DNA from: VRUE01 sp035605695 | GTDB lineage: Bacteria; Actinomycetota; Thermoleophilia; Solirubrobacterales; 70-9 | Assembly (NCBI GenBank): GCA_035605695.1 | Contig: DATNGZ010000017.1 | Location: 1 to 64,000 of the forward strand | Length of the DNA: 64,000 bases | Reading direction: 5' to 3' | In this document: positions 52,840 to 61,849 of the stretch, piece after piece | Position numbering within the stretch: the stretch's first letter is position 1 | Layout: each line of letters starts with the position of its first letter | Program-made: the position numbers and the translations under genes | The notes under the pieces: generated by a model | Seen by the model: only the letters and a program-made list of their open reading frames with translations | The model's database searches: none | What the model was told of the DNA's origin: nothing

Positions 52840-54078
52840 TCAGGCGTCCGCGCCTGCAAGGACGCTGCCGCCGCCGCCCGCCGCCTTGGCCACGTACATC
52901 GCCCGGTCGGCCGCCGCAAGTAGGTCCTCTGCCGGCGGCAAGCCGTTCTCGTCGAAGAGTGCCACGCCGACGCTGATCGCCAGCCAGATCTCGCCTCCCT
53001 CAACCTCCAACGGCGCGGCCGCGAGCGCGGCGACCAGGCGCTCGGCTACCGCCTCAGCTCCGACGGCATCCGCCTCCGGCAGCAAGAGGGCGAACTCGTC
53101 CCCGCCCAGGCGGGCCACGACGCCGTCGGAATAGCGGCCGACGGTGTCGGTGCTGCGCAGGTTTTCACCGAGCACGCGGGCAACCTGGCAGAGGACTCGG
53201 TCACCCGCTGGGTGCCCGAACTCGTCATTTATCTGCTTGAAGCGGTCCAGGTCGACGATCAGCAGCGCCCCGCCGCTGCCATAGCGCCGCGTGTAGGCCA
53301 GCTGGCGCTCGAGCGCCTCGTCGAAGCTGCGCCGGTTGAGCAGGCCGGTGAGCGAGTCTTGTCGCGAGAGCCGCTCCAGCTCTTCCTCCATTGCCTTGCG
53401 CTCGGTGATGTCACGGGCAACGCCGTAGATGATGTGCTCGTCAGGCAGCGGCACCGAGGCCCACTCGAGCCAGTGCACCTCGCCCTTGCGGTCGAAGTAA
53501 CGATTTTGGAACTGAACCGTGGTCTTGCCGTCGGAGAGCCCTGCCGCCTCCCGTTCGGTCTTCTCGAGATCGTCGGGATGGACGAACTCGAGAAAGGGCC
53601 GGCCGACCAGGTCCTCTTCCCGATAGCCGAGGATCCGCTCAAAGGCGGGATTGACCGACTTGAAGCAACCGTCGAAGCCCGCGGTGCTGATCATGTCGAG
53701 CGAGAGGTTGAAGTGACGGGCGCTCTCCGCCTCGAGTGCACGCAGCCGATCCGCGAAGCGACCGACCAGGCCGCCGATGAAGAGGTAGACGAGCGCCCGA
53801 TTCACGTATCCCAGCGGACTCACCGGCAGGTCGACGACGATCGAGCCCAGCGAAGAAAGAACGAACGCGACGGTGCCGGCAATGAGGCCGGCACGGGCAC
53901 CGATGGCGGTGGCGATTACCACTACCGGAATGACGTAGAGGAAGCTGATCGCGTCCCCGACAGATCCCACGGTCGCCCTGAGCAGGAAGATCGCCGCGAA
54001 GAGCAGGGCGGCGACCGCCTTGGGTCTGGACAAGAAGAAACTCATCGTTGGGACACTCATCGGTATTTGGTATCCCAA
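52840..54078 (-). CDS. Membrane diguanylate cyclase with PAS domain
   Basis: 412 residues. Two to four N-terminal transmembrane helices (~17-110), a PAS domain (FDGCFKSVNPAFERILGYRE, PFLEFVHPDDLEKTEREAAG, ~130-250) and a GGDEF domain (DSLTGLLNRRSFDEAL, RLGGDEFALLLPEADA), with the active GGDEF intact. Makes cyclic di-GMP. Lies between clpP and tig. Confidence 0.92.
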   Translation of the reverse strand: MGYQIPMSVPTMSFFLSRPKAVAALLFAAIFLLRATVGSVGDAISFLYVIPVVVIATAIGARAGLIAGTVAFVLSSLGSIVVDLPVSPLGYVNRALVYLFIGGLVGRFADRLRALEAESARHFNLSLDMISTAGFDGCFKSVNPAFERILGYREEDLVGRPFLEFVHPDDLEKTEREAAGLSDGKTTVQFQNRYFDRKGEVHWLEWASVPLPDEHIIYGVARDITERKAMEEELERLSRQDSLTGLLNRRSFDEALERQLAYTRRYGSGGALLIVDLDRFKQINDEFGHPAGDRVLCQVARVLGENLRSTDTVGRYSDGVVARLGGDEFALLLPEADAVGAEAVAERLVAALAAAPLEVEGGEIWLAISVGVALFDENGLPPAEDLLAAADRAMYVAKAAGGGGSVLAGADA

Positions 54079-54124
54079 CCCTATGTCTGCACGAATCCGT
54101 GCGCGGCAAAGATCGAACGTGCGG

Positions 54125-55510
54125 CTAGGAGCTGCTCTCGGGCGTCCAGAGCTCGCCCTTCTCCTCTTGCTCTTTCTCCGGAGTCCAGATTTTCTCGCGG
54201 GCTTCAGCCTGCTCGAGCGGGATCGGCACGGCTGATTCGGCGACTACATCAATTGCCTTGCGCACCTGGATGTCCTCGCGGACCATCGCGTCGCGGCCGT
54301 TCTCACGCAGGCGGGCAAGCAGCTTCTCCGGCGTCGTGCGCTCGTGCTCGGCGGTGTGGGCGAGCGCCTCGACCATTTCCTCCTCGGAGACCTCGATCGC
54401 CTCCGCCTCGGCGATCGCCGCCAGGACCGCCTCGCGCTCGAGCTCGCGCTTGGCGTCGGGCTTGGACTCCTCCAGCACCTCCTCGCGAGTTTTGCCCTGC
54501 ATCTGCAGGAAGGAGTCGGGGCTCATTCCGCGGCCGGCGATCTGGCGTTCGACCCGCTCCCAGCGCTCCGCCGCGCGCGCCTCGACGAGCGCGTCAGGGA
54601 TCTCAACCGTGGCAGCGGCCGCAGCGGCGTCGACGGCAGCGACCCTGAAGTCCTGCTCGGCACGCTCGTCGACCGCCTCGGAGACGCGTTTGCCGATGTC
54701 GGCCCGCAGCTCCTCGAGCGTCTCGAACTCCGAGGCCTCGGAGGCGAAATCGTCGTCGAGCTCGGGCAGGACTTTCTCCCGCACCTCCTTGACGTCGACG
54801 TTGAAGACCGCCTCCTTGCCGGCGAGGTGCTCGGCCTGGTAATCCGCGGGAAAGGTGACCTTGACCTCGCGCTGCTCGCCGCCTTTGACCCCGGCCAGTT
54901 GCTCCTCGAAGCCCTCGATGAAGCGGCCGCTGCCGAGTTCCAGCATGCCGTCGGTTTCCTTGCCGCCCTCGAAGGCCTTGCCGTCGATCAGGCCCTCGTA
55001 GTCGATCAGCAGCACGTCGCCCTCTGCGGCGGCGCGCTCGACCGGCTCGAGTTTGGTGAAGCCCTCGCGGATCCGCTCGACCTCGCGGTCGACGATCTCC
55101 TCGGTCGGCTCAGCCTCGGCCTTGCCGACCTCGATGCCCTTGTACTCGCCCAGCTTGGCCTTGGGGCGGACGCCGATCTCGAATTTGAACTCCAGCGGCT
55201 CGCCCTCGGCCTCGGGCGAGGAGACGATCTCGATCTCGGGGTCGCCGACAGGGCTGACCCCGGAGCGCAGCAGGCCCTGCTCGTACCACTCGGGCAGCGA
55301 GTCGCGGACCGCCTCCTGCATCACGGCGCCGAAACCAAGCCGCTGGATCACCAGCGAGGGCGGCGCCTTGCCCTTGCGAAAGCCCGGCATCCGCATCTCG
55401 CGGGCGAGGCTGCGGGCGGCGCGCTGCACGCCGCGATCGACCAGATCGGCAGGAACCTCCACCTCGACCCGCACACGCGAGTCGGGCAGCTCTGTGACAT
55501 CGGTCTTCAA
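54125..55510 (-). CDS. tig: Trigger factor
   Basis: 461 residues. Ribosome-binding MPGFRKGKAPPSLVIQRLG (GFRxGKxP, ~40), PPIase domain (EGDVLLIDYEGLIDGKAFEG) and long helical C-terminal arms. A charged extension (EKIWTPEKEQEEKGELWTPE) follows the core. Chaperone for nascent chains; first gene of the tig-clpP-clpX arrangement. Confidence 0.95.
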   Translation of the reverse strand: MKTDVTELPDSRVRVEVEVPADLVDRGVQRAARSLAREMRMPGFRKGKAPPSLVIQRLGFGAVMQEAVRDSLPEWYEQGLLRSGVSPVGDPEIEIVSSPEAEGEPLEFKFEIGVRPKAKLGEYKGIEVGKAEAEPTEEIVDREVERIREGFTKLEPVERAAAEGDVLLIDYEGLIDGKAFEGGKETDGMLELGSGRFIEGFEEQLAGVKGGEQREVKVTFPADYQAEHLAGKEAVFNVDVKEVREKVLPELDDDFASEASEFETLEELRADIGKRVSEAVDERAEQDFRVAAVDAAAAAATVEIPDALVEARAAERWERVERQIAGRGMSPDSFLQMQGKTREEVLEESKPDAKRELEREAVLAAIAEAEAIEVSEEEMVEALAHTAEHERTTPEKLLARLRENGRDAMVREDIQVRKAIDVVAESAVPIPLEQAEAREKIWTPEKEQEEKGELWTPESSS

Positions 55511-55541
55511 GAACGGCGGACCCTAGAGGAATCGGCCCCGC

Positions 55542-55584
55542 TGCAACGCGTTGTCCCCCTTCTGGATGGACAAAACGTTGCACC
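55542..55584. repeat. Hairpin B4 upstream of tig
   Basis: TGCAACGCGTTGTCC (55,542-55,556) and GGACAAAACGTTGCACC (55,568-55,584) pair over ~13 bases around an 11-base loop. Starts 31 bases before the tig start, inside its leader. Same family as B1-B3. Confidence 0.8.
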
Positions 55585-55597
55585 CCGGACTGGCGCC

Positions 55598-55735
55598 CTA
55601 ACCGCGGCGCTGCCTGAAGCCGGTGCGGACGGCGACGCCGAAGTCGATCGCAAAGGCGAGGCCACGGCCCAGCGGACCGGTCACCAGCCAGGCCCTGGTC
55701 CTGATCAGCGCGGAATTGATGCGGCTACTCCTCAT
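55598..55735 (-). CDS. Small basic protein, 45 aa
   Basis: MRSSRINSALIRTRAWLVTG at the start, one weakly hydrophobic stretch (GRGLAFAIDFGVAVRTGF) and a basic end RQRRG. Its start overlaps the stop of the spermidine-synthase-like gene by 11 bases (ATGAGGAGTAG). It may be co-translated; no family is recognised and it could be spurious. Confidence 0.5.
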   Translation of the reverse strand: MRSSRINSALIRTRAWLVTGPLGRGLAFAIDFGVAVRTGFRQRRG

Positions 55736-57239
55736 TTGCGTATTCCAGCAGGGAAGAGTCGACCAGCCACTCGACCGGGGCACGATCGTCGGTATAGACC
55801 GCGCCGCCAGCGAGACGGAGCGACAGCGACGCGGCAGCGCTGAGCGCGAGCGGACGCAGGCCACGCGGCAGCGAGCCGGCGCTGAGACGCAACCGCGCCG
55901 GCGAGAGCCGCCCCTCGCCGGCCAGCAGCAGGGTGTTCGTCGACTCGATCGGATAGCGCAGGATTGTCGGGAAAGCAGCCGCCATGGTCCTCCCCAAAAC
56001 CCGCTCCAGCTCCTGACTTCCCTGCGGATGACCAACGTTGATAACGACGACACCGCGCGAAGTAAGGCGCTCGCGGGCGAGCTCGAAGAACTCCCGGGTC
56101 GCCAGGTAGAAGGGGATGTACGGCTGCCGGTAGGCATCGACCATGATCGCGTCGTAACCGCCCGACGAGCGCCGCAGCCAGGGCCGGGCATCCTCGGCAA
56201 AGACCCGCATGCGAGGGTTGCGCAGATCGAAGTAACGGCGGCCTAGCTCGGTCAGCTCGCCATCGATCTCGACCGCGTCCACGGCGGTGTGGGGGAAGAA
56301 GTGGCCGAACGCGCGCGCCACCGTGCCGGCGCCGTTGCCGAGGATCGCGATTCGTCGGGGTGAGCGCGCGCGAGCAGCGAAGGGCAGCACGAGGTGACCG
56401 TCCCAGTAGTCGCCGGTCAGGTATTTGCCCGGGCGATAGAGCGAGTGCACCGCCTGTCCCTCGTTCAGCTCCAGCACGCGGGCGCCGTCTGGATGTTCGA
56501 CGACCCTGGCGTACTCGTAGGGGGTCTCGGCCTCGAAGAGGACGCGACCCGTGCCGGCGGCCTTGATCGTGCCGACCGGCAGGGAGATCGCCAGGGCGAG
56601 TGCGGCCGGCACGGCTGCAAACCGCCAGCCCAGACCGGCGGCCCCGACGAGGGCCAGCGCCAGGGCAAAGACGAGGAAGGTGCGCTGGGTCCCCAGTAAC
56701 GGAATCAGTAGTAGCGCCGCCAGCATCGTGCCGATCAGCGAGCCGGCGGTCGAGGTCGCATAGAGCCGCCCGACCACCGCGCCGGAATTACTGGCTTCCG
56801 GCGCCGCGAGGCGCACCGCCCAAGGGGCAGCCGCGCCGAGCAGGGTAACCGGCGCCGCGACCAGCACCAGCACTCCGAAGAGGGAGCCGGCAAAACCGCC
56901 GACCGAGACGCTGTCGAAGGCATCAACCGAGAAGCCGAGGAAGGGGCGGGCGGCGAAGGGCACGGCGGCGATCAGTAGGGCCGCGGCGAGAACGAGCAGG
57001 CAGAGCCCGCGCATGTGCGGATGGCGGTCGGCAAAGCGACCGCCGAACCAGTAGCCGACCGAGAGGGCGACGAGGACGACCCCGATCGTGTTCGCCCAGA
57101 CGATCGTCGAGGCACCGAAATAAGGTGCCAGTAGGCGGGCGGCGGCGATCTCGGCGCCGAGGCTGGCGGCGCCGACGACGAAGACCAGGGCCAGCAGCAG
57201 AAGGGGCCGACGCTCAGGCAGGATCGTGTCCCGGCTCAT
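55725..57239 (-). CDS. Membrane protein with spermidine-synthase-like domain
   Basis: 504 residues from the ATG at 57,239 (MSRDTILPERRPLLLLALVF). About seven transmembrane segments in the first ~230 residues, then a Rossmann-type methyltransferase-like domain: IAILGNGAGTVARAFGHFFP (~295), EIDGELTELGRRYFDL and YDAIMVDAYRQPYIPFYLAT. This fused form is widespread in actinobacteria; real aminopropyl transfer is not shown. Confidence 0.88.
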   Translation of the reverse strand: MSRDTILPERRPLLLLALVFVVGAASLGAEIAAARLLAPYFGASTIVWANTIGVVLVALSVGYWFGGRFADRHPHMRGLCLLVLAAALLIAAVPFAARPFLGFSVDAFDSVSVGGFAGSLFGVLVLVAAPVTLLGAAAPWAVRLAAPEASNSGAVVGRLYATSTAGSLIGTMLAALLLIPLLGTQRTFLVFALALALVGAAGLGWRFAAVPAALALAISLPVGTIKAAGTGRVLFEAETPYEYARVVEHPDGARVLELNEGQAVHSLYRPGKYLTGDYWDGHLVLPFAARARSPRRIAILGNGAGTVARAFGHFFPHTAVDAVEIDGELTELGRRYFDLRNPRMRVFAEDARPWLRRSSGGYDAIMVDAYRQPYIPFYLATREFFELARERLTSRGVVVINVGHPQGSQELERVLGRTMAAAFPTILRYPIESTNTLLLAGEGRLSPARLRLSAGSLPRGLRPLALSAAASLSLRLAGGAVYTDDRAPVEWLVDSSLLEYANEE

Positions 57240-58128
57240 TCTCGGGCGCCGCCAGTCGTTCTTCCAGCAGTGCACCGTGACCGGCGGCGACGGCTCGCTG
57301 GGCACGCCGCTCGTCGAGGCTGAAGCCCCGCTCGTAGGCGAGATCAAGCAGGCGCTGCTTTTCGGTCCCTTCGCGGGCGACCTCGAGGAAGATCCAGGCG
57401 AGCACACCGAGGGCGAGGAAGGTCCCCTCCACCATCATCACCGCTCCCGCCGTGCTCTGGTCGCCAATCGGGGAGATGCCCCAGTAATGCTCACCCGGCG
57501 CGTAGATCGGGTAGAGCACCGAGCCCGACCACATCAGCACGTTGCCGAGGATCGCGCCGGTAAAGCGAACCGCCATTACGTAGGCGACCTTCCAGCCGGC
57601 GCTGAACCACTGCGGCTTCGGCAACGGCCCGAAGATCGGCATCCACATCAGGCAGCCGAAGAAGAGGAAGCTCGAGTGCTCGAGTGCGTGCAACGGCGCC
57701 GTGCCGTAAGCGGCGTCATACAGAGCCGGCAGGTGCCAGAGGTAGAAGTTGAGCGCCCAGAGCGGGAAGGCGACGGCCGGGTGGACGAGGACCTGAAGCC
57801 GATTGAAAAGGCGGATCGCGAGGATCGGCTGCAGCAGCGACTTGGTCAGGCCGAGGACGAGCAGCAGCGAGGCGATATCGCCGATCAACAGGTGCTCGAC
57901 CATGTGGGCGATGACCAGCTCCTCGGCGATGTGACCAATCGGGCTGAACAGGGCAACAGAAATAAGCAGCAGACCGCTGCCAAAGCAGAGCTGGCGCCAG
58001 AGCGGCACCGGCCGGCCGTCCCAGGAGAGGGTCCTGGCGCGCCCCCAGTAGAGGACGCCGGCAATCGTGATCGGAAAGACCTCGACCGGGGCAAAGGTAC
58101 CGCTGACGTGGGCGAAAAACAGGCTCAC
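57214..58128 (-). CDS. CtaG-type cytochrome c oxidase assembly protein
   Basis: 304 residues from the GTG at 58,128. Seven or so transmembrane segments; conserved His-rich helices (VIAHMVEHLLIGDIASLLLV, ~68; LNFYLWHLPALYDAAYG, ~130; LHALEHSSFLFFGCLMWMPI). DUF1404/caa3-type CtaG proteins act in copper delivery to oxidase. Overlaps the next gene's start by 26 bases; divergent from the GH15 gene with only 19 bases between the start codons. Confidence 0.88.
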   Translation of the reverse strand: MSLFFAHVSGTFAPVEVFPITIAGVLYWGRARTLSWDGRPVPLWRQLCFGSGLLLISVALFSPIGHIAEELVIAHMVEHLLIGDIASLLLVLGLTKSLLQPILAIRLFNRLQVLVHPAVAFPLWALNFYLWHLPALYDAAYGTAPLHALEHSSFLFFGCLMWMPIFGPLPKPQWFSAGWKVAYVMAVRFTGAILGNVLMWSGSVLYPIYAPGEHYWGISPIGDQSTAGAVMMVEGTFLALGVLAWIFLEVAREGTEKQRLLDLAYERGFSLDERRAQRAVAAGHGALLEERLAAPENEPGHDPA

Positions 58129-58147
58129 GCTGGTAGCTTGGCACGGC

Positions 58148-60046
58148 GTGAAAGCCACCGACCCTCGCTTCCCCCCGATCGGCGGCTACGGCTTCCTCTC
58201 CGACTGTCACACCAGCGCTCTCGTCTCCTACGACGGCGCGGTCGAGTGGCTCTGCCTGCCCCGCTTCGACTCTCCCAGCGCCTTCGGCGCCCTGCTCGAC
58301 CGCGGCGCCGGCCACTTCAAGCTCGCCCCGAAGGGCGTGATCGTGCCGATCAGCCGCCGCTACGAGCCGGGCACGCTGGTGATCGAGACGACCTGGGTCA
58401 CCGACAGTGGCTGGCTCGTCACCCATGACATGCTCTCGATCGCCGATTGGGCGCCAGCCGGCAACGGCTCGGACGGCCGGCCCCAGACCGGGCACGAGTC
58501 CGATCGCTCGCTGCTGCGCCTCGTTACCTGCGTCGATGGTGAGGTCGAGGTGGAGATGGAGTGCCTACCGCGCTTCGGCTACGGCGCCGAGGCCGCTCGC
58601 TGGAGCGGTGGCGAGCTGGGCGAGGCGGTGGCCAGCGGCAGCGACGGCAGCGAGCTCTGCCTGACCAGCGACATGGAGCTGACCCTCGACGACGGCGCCG
58701 CCCGCGGCAAGCTGCACCTGCGCGAGGACGAGAGCGGCTTCTGCGCGATCACCTGGGGAGATGGCGACCTCGGTGGCCCGCGCAGCGCCCCCGAGGCCTT
58801 GGAGCGGCTCGACTCGACCGAAGAGTTCTGGCGCGAATGGCTGCGCGCCGGCAAATTTCCCGACCATCCTTGGCGCATCCACCTGCAGCGTTCGGCGCTG
58901 GTGCTGAAGGGGCTGACCTACACGCCGAGCGGCGCGATCGTCGCTGCCCCCACCACCTCGCTGCCCGAGACGCCGGGGGGCGAACGCAACTGGGACTACC
59001 GCTTCAGCTGGATCCGCGACTCGACCTTCACCCTCTGGGCCCTGCACACGCTCGGCTTCGACGAGGAGGCGCGCGACTTCATGCGCTTCATCCTCGACGT
59101 CTGCAAGGACAACCCCGACCTGCAGATCATGTACGGGATCGGCGGCGAGCGCGAGCTGACCGAGAGCACGCTCGACCACCTCAGCGGCTACGGCGGCGCC
59201 CGCCCGGTGCGGATCGGCAACGGCGCCTACAACCAGCGCCAGAACGACGTCTGGGGCGCCCTGCTGGACTCGATCTACCTACACGAAAAGGCGCTGCGGG
59301 GCTCCGGCACCCAGGCCGACCGGCAGCTGGTCCGCTACCAGGTGGAGGCGGCGATCAAAGCCTGGCCCAACCCCGACCAGGGAATCTGGGAGTCGCGCGG
59401 TGAGCCCCAACACTACGTCTCCTCGAAGCTGATGATCTGGGTCGCCGTCGACCGCGGTGCCCGCCTCGCCACGAGCCTCGGCTTCGAGGATGTCGCCGAG
59501 GGGTGGGAAAAGACAGCGGACGAGATGAAGGTGGAGATCCTCGAGCGCGGCGTCCGCGACGGCGTCTTCCGCCAGCACTACGAGACTGACGCACTCGATG
59601 CCTCGACCCTGCTGATCCCGCTGCTGCGCTTCCTTCCCCCCGACGATGAGCGGGTGCGGGCCACGGTCGAGGCGATCGCGGCCGACCTGACCCAACACGG
59701 CCTCGTCCTGCGCTACAAGGTCGAAGAGACCGACGACGGGCTCAGCGGCGAGGAGGGCAGCTTCCTGATCTGCTCCTTCTGGCTGGTCTCGGCGCTCTCG
59801 GAGATCGGCGAGGCCGGGCGGGCACGGGCGCTCTGCGAGCGCCTGCTTGAGGCGGCCGGCTGGCTCGACCTCTTCGCCGAGGAGCTCGAGCCACAGAGCG
59901 GCCGCCACCTGGGCAACTTCCCGCAGGCCTTCACCCACTTGGCGCTGATCAACGCCGTCTCCCATGTGATCGCCGACGAGCAGCGCGAAGACGGTGGACC
60001 AACCGCCGTCTTCACCGAAATGGGCGGCGTTCGCGAGGACGCCTGA
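58148..60046 (+). CDS. Glycoside hydrolase family 15 protein (glucoamylase/trehalase-like)
   Basis: 632 residues from the GTG at 58,148 (MKATDPRFPPIGGYGFLSDC). N-terminal GYGFLSDCHTSALVSYDGAV, catalytic (alpha/alpha)6 barrel with GGERNWDYRFSWIRDSTFTL (~290) and NFPQAFTHLALINAVS near the end. Actinobacterial members are often trehalases (GH15); substrate not decidable by eye. Confidence 0.9.
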   Translation: MKATDPRFPPIGGYGFLSDCHTSALVSYDGAVEWLCLPRFDSPSAFGALLDRGAGHFKLAPKGVIVPISRRYEPGTLVIETTWVTDSGWLVTHDMLSIADWAPAGNGSDGRPQTGHESDRSLLRLVTCVDGEVEVEMECLPRFGYGAEAARWSGGELGEAVASGSDGSELCLTSDMELTLDDGAARGKLHLREDESGFCAITWGDGDLGGPRSAPEALERLDSTEEFWREWLRAGKFPDHPWRIHLQRSALVLKGLTYTPSGAIVAAPTTSLPETPGGERNWDYRFSWIRDSTFTLWALHTLGFDEEARDFMRFILDVCKDNPDLQIMYGIGGERELTESTLDHLSGYGGARPVRIGNGAYNQRQNDVWGALLDSIYLHEKALRGSGTQADRQLVRYQVEAAIKAWPNPDQGIWESRGEPQHYVSSKLMIWVAVDRGARLATSLGFEDVAEGWEKTADEMKVEILERGVRDGVFRQHYETDALDASTLLIPLLRFLPPDDERVRATVEAIAADLTQHGLVLRYKVEETDDGLSGEEGSFLICSFWLVSALSEIGEAGRARALCERLLEAAGWLDLFAEELEPQSGRHLGNFPQAFTHLALINAVSHVIADEQREDGGPTAVFTEMGGVREDA

Positions 60047-60127
60047 GCCACCGCGGTCTGCAAAATCTTGTGCTTGAAGACAAAGCCTCTACAGACAATA
60101 GATTTCGTTTGCTCTATATTGCTCGCC

Positions 60128-60463
60128 ATGGCGACGGGGGACAGCAACAAGGCGAACGACCTGTTCACCGCCCTCGCGCATCCGTTGCGCCGCCGGATCC
60201 TGCGCAAGATGATCGAGGACAGCGGTCAGATCAGCCCGCGTGAACTTGCCATCGACCTCGACGAGCCGCTCAGCGCGCTCAGCTATCACGTCAGGGTGCT
60301 GGCCGAATGCGGGGCGATCAAGCTGGTGCGGACGAAGCAGATCCGCGGCTCGACCCAGCACTTCTACCGCGCTGCGATGCGGGCGCAGTGGGCGCGGACG
60401 GCCCTGAGGACGACCAAGGGCCGGCCGAAGAAAAATCGCTCGCAGGGGGAAGAGAAAGGCTGA
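60128..60463 (+). CDS. ArsR-like winged-helix transcriptional regulator
   Basis: 111 residues, MATGDSNKANDLFTALAHPL then RRRILRKMIEDSGQISPREL and SALSYHVRVLAECGAIKLVR, a standard winged helix (~15-80), with a basic C-terminal tail (RTTKGRPKKNRS). No metal-binding Cys seen. The region before it (60,047-60,127) is AT-rich and carries its promoter. Confidence 0.88.
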   Translation: MATGDSNKANDLFTALAHPLRRRILRKMIEDSGQISPRELAIDLDEPLSALSYHVRVLAECGAIKLVRTKQIRGSTQHFYRAAMRAQWARTALRTTKGRPKKNRSQGEEKG

Positions 60464-60473
60464 CGGTTCTCTT

Positions 60474-60755
60474 ATGCAGGCAGGCGTGGAGCACAGGGAC
60501 GACATCCGCAAGACCGTTGACGAGGACCGGGCACAGGAGTCCGCGGTTCTGCAACACGTCCTCGCCCTCCACCCGACCGCGGTCACGGTCGAGGAACTGG
60601 TTCGCGAACTCGACCCCGACCACGACTCGTTTGGCCGACGCGACGCGGTCGAACGCGCCGTGCGCGACCTCGCCGGCGCCGGTCTCCTGCACCACAGCGA
60701 CTCGCTGGTTTTGCCGACCCGCGCCGCCCTGCGCTTCGATCAGCTGCTCGGCTGA
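60474..60755 (+). CDS. Small winged-helix-like hypothetical protein
   Basis: 93 residues. AVLQHVLALHPTAVTVEELV and RRDAVERAVRDLAGAGLLHH look like a winged-helix fold, with LVLPTRAALRFDQLLG at the end. Ten bases after the ArsR-like gene and on the same strand, so probably co-transcribed. Function unknown. Confidence 0.75.
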   Translation: MQAGVEHRDDIRKTVDEDRAQESAVLQHVLALHPTAVTVEELVRELDPDHDSFGRRDAVERAVRDLAGAGLLHHSDSLVLPTRAALRFDQLLG

Positions 60756-60800
60756 AAGGGCACCCGGGACCGGGCCGGGCTCCAGTAGCATCGGACCGCG

Positions 60801-61145
60801 TTGACTCCCGCGCCGTTCAAAGTCCGCAGCGAGCAGAGGCAGGGCGTGTCGGTGATCCAGGTCGAGGGCGAGCTGGACATGAACACCGCGCCCGAGCTCG
60901 AGCGCCAGCTCGAGGCGCCCTTGTCGGCGCCGGACTCGAACCTGCTGATCGACCTGAGCCGCTGTGAATTCATCGACTCAACCGGGATCGCCCTGATAGT
61001 CACGGCCTGGCAGGCGCTCGACGATCGCTTCTCGATCTGCGGGATCGGTGACCAGGTCAAGCGGGTGCTCGAGGTCACCGGGCTCGAGGCGACGATCCCG
61101 ACCCACCCGAGCCGCGACGACGCGCTGGCCAGCCTGCGTGCCTGA
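60801..61145 (+). CDS. STAS-domain anti-sigma factor antagonist
   Basis: 114 residues, TTG start. FKVRSEQRQGVSVIQVEGEL, DLSRCEFIDSTGIALIVTAW with the phosphorylatable Ser (~60). SpoIIAA/RsbV-type proteins free a sigma factor by binding its kinase anti-sigma factor; no such partner gene lies in this window. Confidence 0.9.
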   Translation: MTPAPFKVRSEQRQGVSVIQVEGELDMNTAPELERQLEAPLSAPDSNLLIDLSRCEFIDSTGIALIVTAWQALDDRFSICGIGDQVKRVLEVTGLEATIPTHPSRDDALASLRA

Positions 61146-61147
61146 GC

Positions 61148-61849
61148 TTGCGCCGCGCGCTGCTCACAGCCACCACCGTCGTCACCCTGGCTTTCTTTGG
61201 GCTCAGCGGCTCAGCTTCGCCGCGGGGCGGGATCATCTTGATCCGCGGCGATGACTCGGGCTCGCACCTGCGCCTCAGCGTCAGCGACGGCCAGTTGCTG
61301 GTCAATGGCCACGAGACCGCGGACGGGCCGAGCGGCTGCCGAGTGGAGGCCGGCTACGGCGCCGTTTCCTGCCGCCTCGCCGAGGCCTCCTCGGTGATCG
61401 TCGAAATGGGCCCGGCCGATGACAAGGTCACCGTGCTGGACCCGCTGCCGGTACCGCTGACCGCCTACCTCGGCTCCGGCTCGGACAAGCTGATCGGCAA
61501 CGCTGAGGCGGACACCTGTTACCCGCAGGACTCGCCGCGCAACCGCTGCATCGGCGGCGCCGGTGACGACATCTGCATCTCGGGCCCGGACAACACCGAC
61601 TGCGTCGGCGACACCGGCGATGATTACTGTCGGACGAGTGACGGCAGCGACGGCTGCTGGGGCGGGCCGGGGAAGGACGAATGCGTGATGGGCGCCGGCC
61701 AGGACGGCTGCCACGGCGATGGCGGCAAAGATCGCCTCTACGGCGGCGCCGGCGCCGACCAGCTCTACGGCGGCGGCGGCAACGACTACTGCGATGGCGG
61801 CCCGGGTCTCGGGCAGTCGCACGAGTGCGAGTCGGGTCCGCGCCGCTAA
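61148..61849 (+). CDS. Secreted Cys-rich RTX-like calcium-binding protein
   Basis: 233 residues, TTG start. Signal peptide (RALLTATTVVTLAFFGLSGS), a beta-rich middle, then glycine/aspartate nonapeptide-like repeats (GGAGDDIC, GGPGKDECVMGAGQDGCHGD, GGAGADQLYGGGGNDYCDGG) interspersed with ~14 Cys. Such repeats form a calcium beta-roll outside the cell; the Cys pairs are unusual for RTX. Stop overlaps the convergent hydrolase gene by 4 bases. Confidence 0.85.
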   Translation: MRRALLTATTVVTLAFFGLSGSASPRGGIILIRGDDSGSHLRLSVSDGQLLVNGHETADGPSGCRVEAGYGAVSCRLAEASSVIVEMGPADDKVTVLDPLPVPLTAYLGSGSDKLIGNAEADTCYPQDSPRNRCIGGAGDDICISGPDNTDCVGDTGDDYCRTSDGSDGCWGGPGKDECVMGAGQDGCHGDGGKDRLYGGAGADQLYGGGGNDYCDGGPGLGQSHECESGPRR

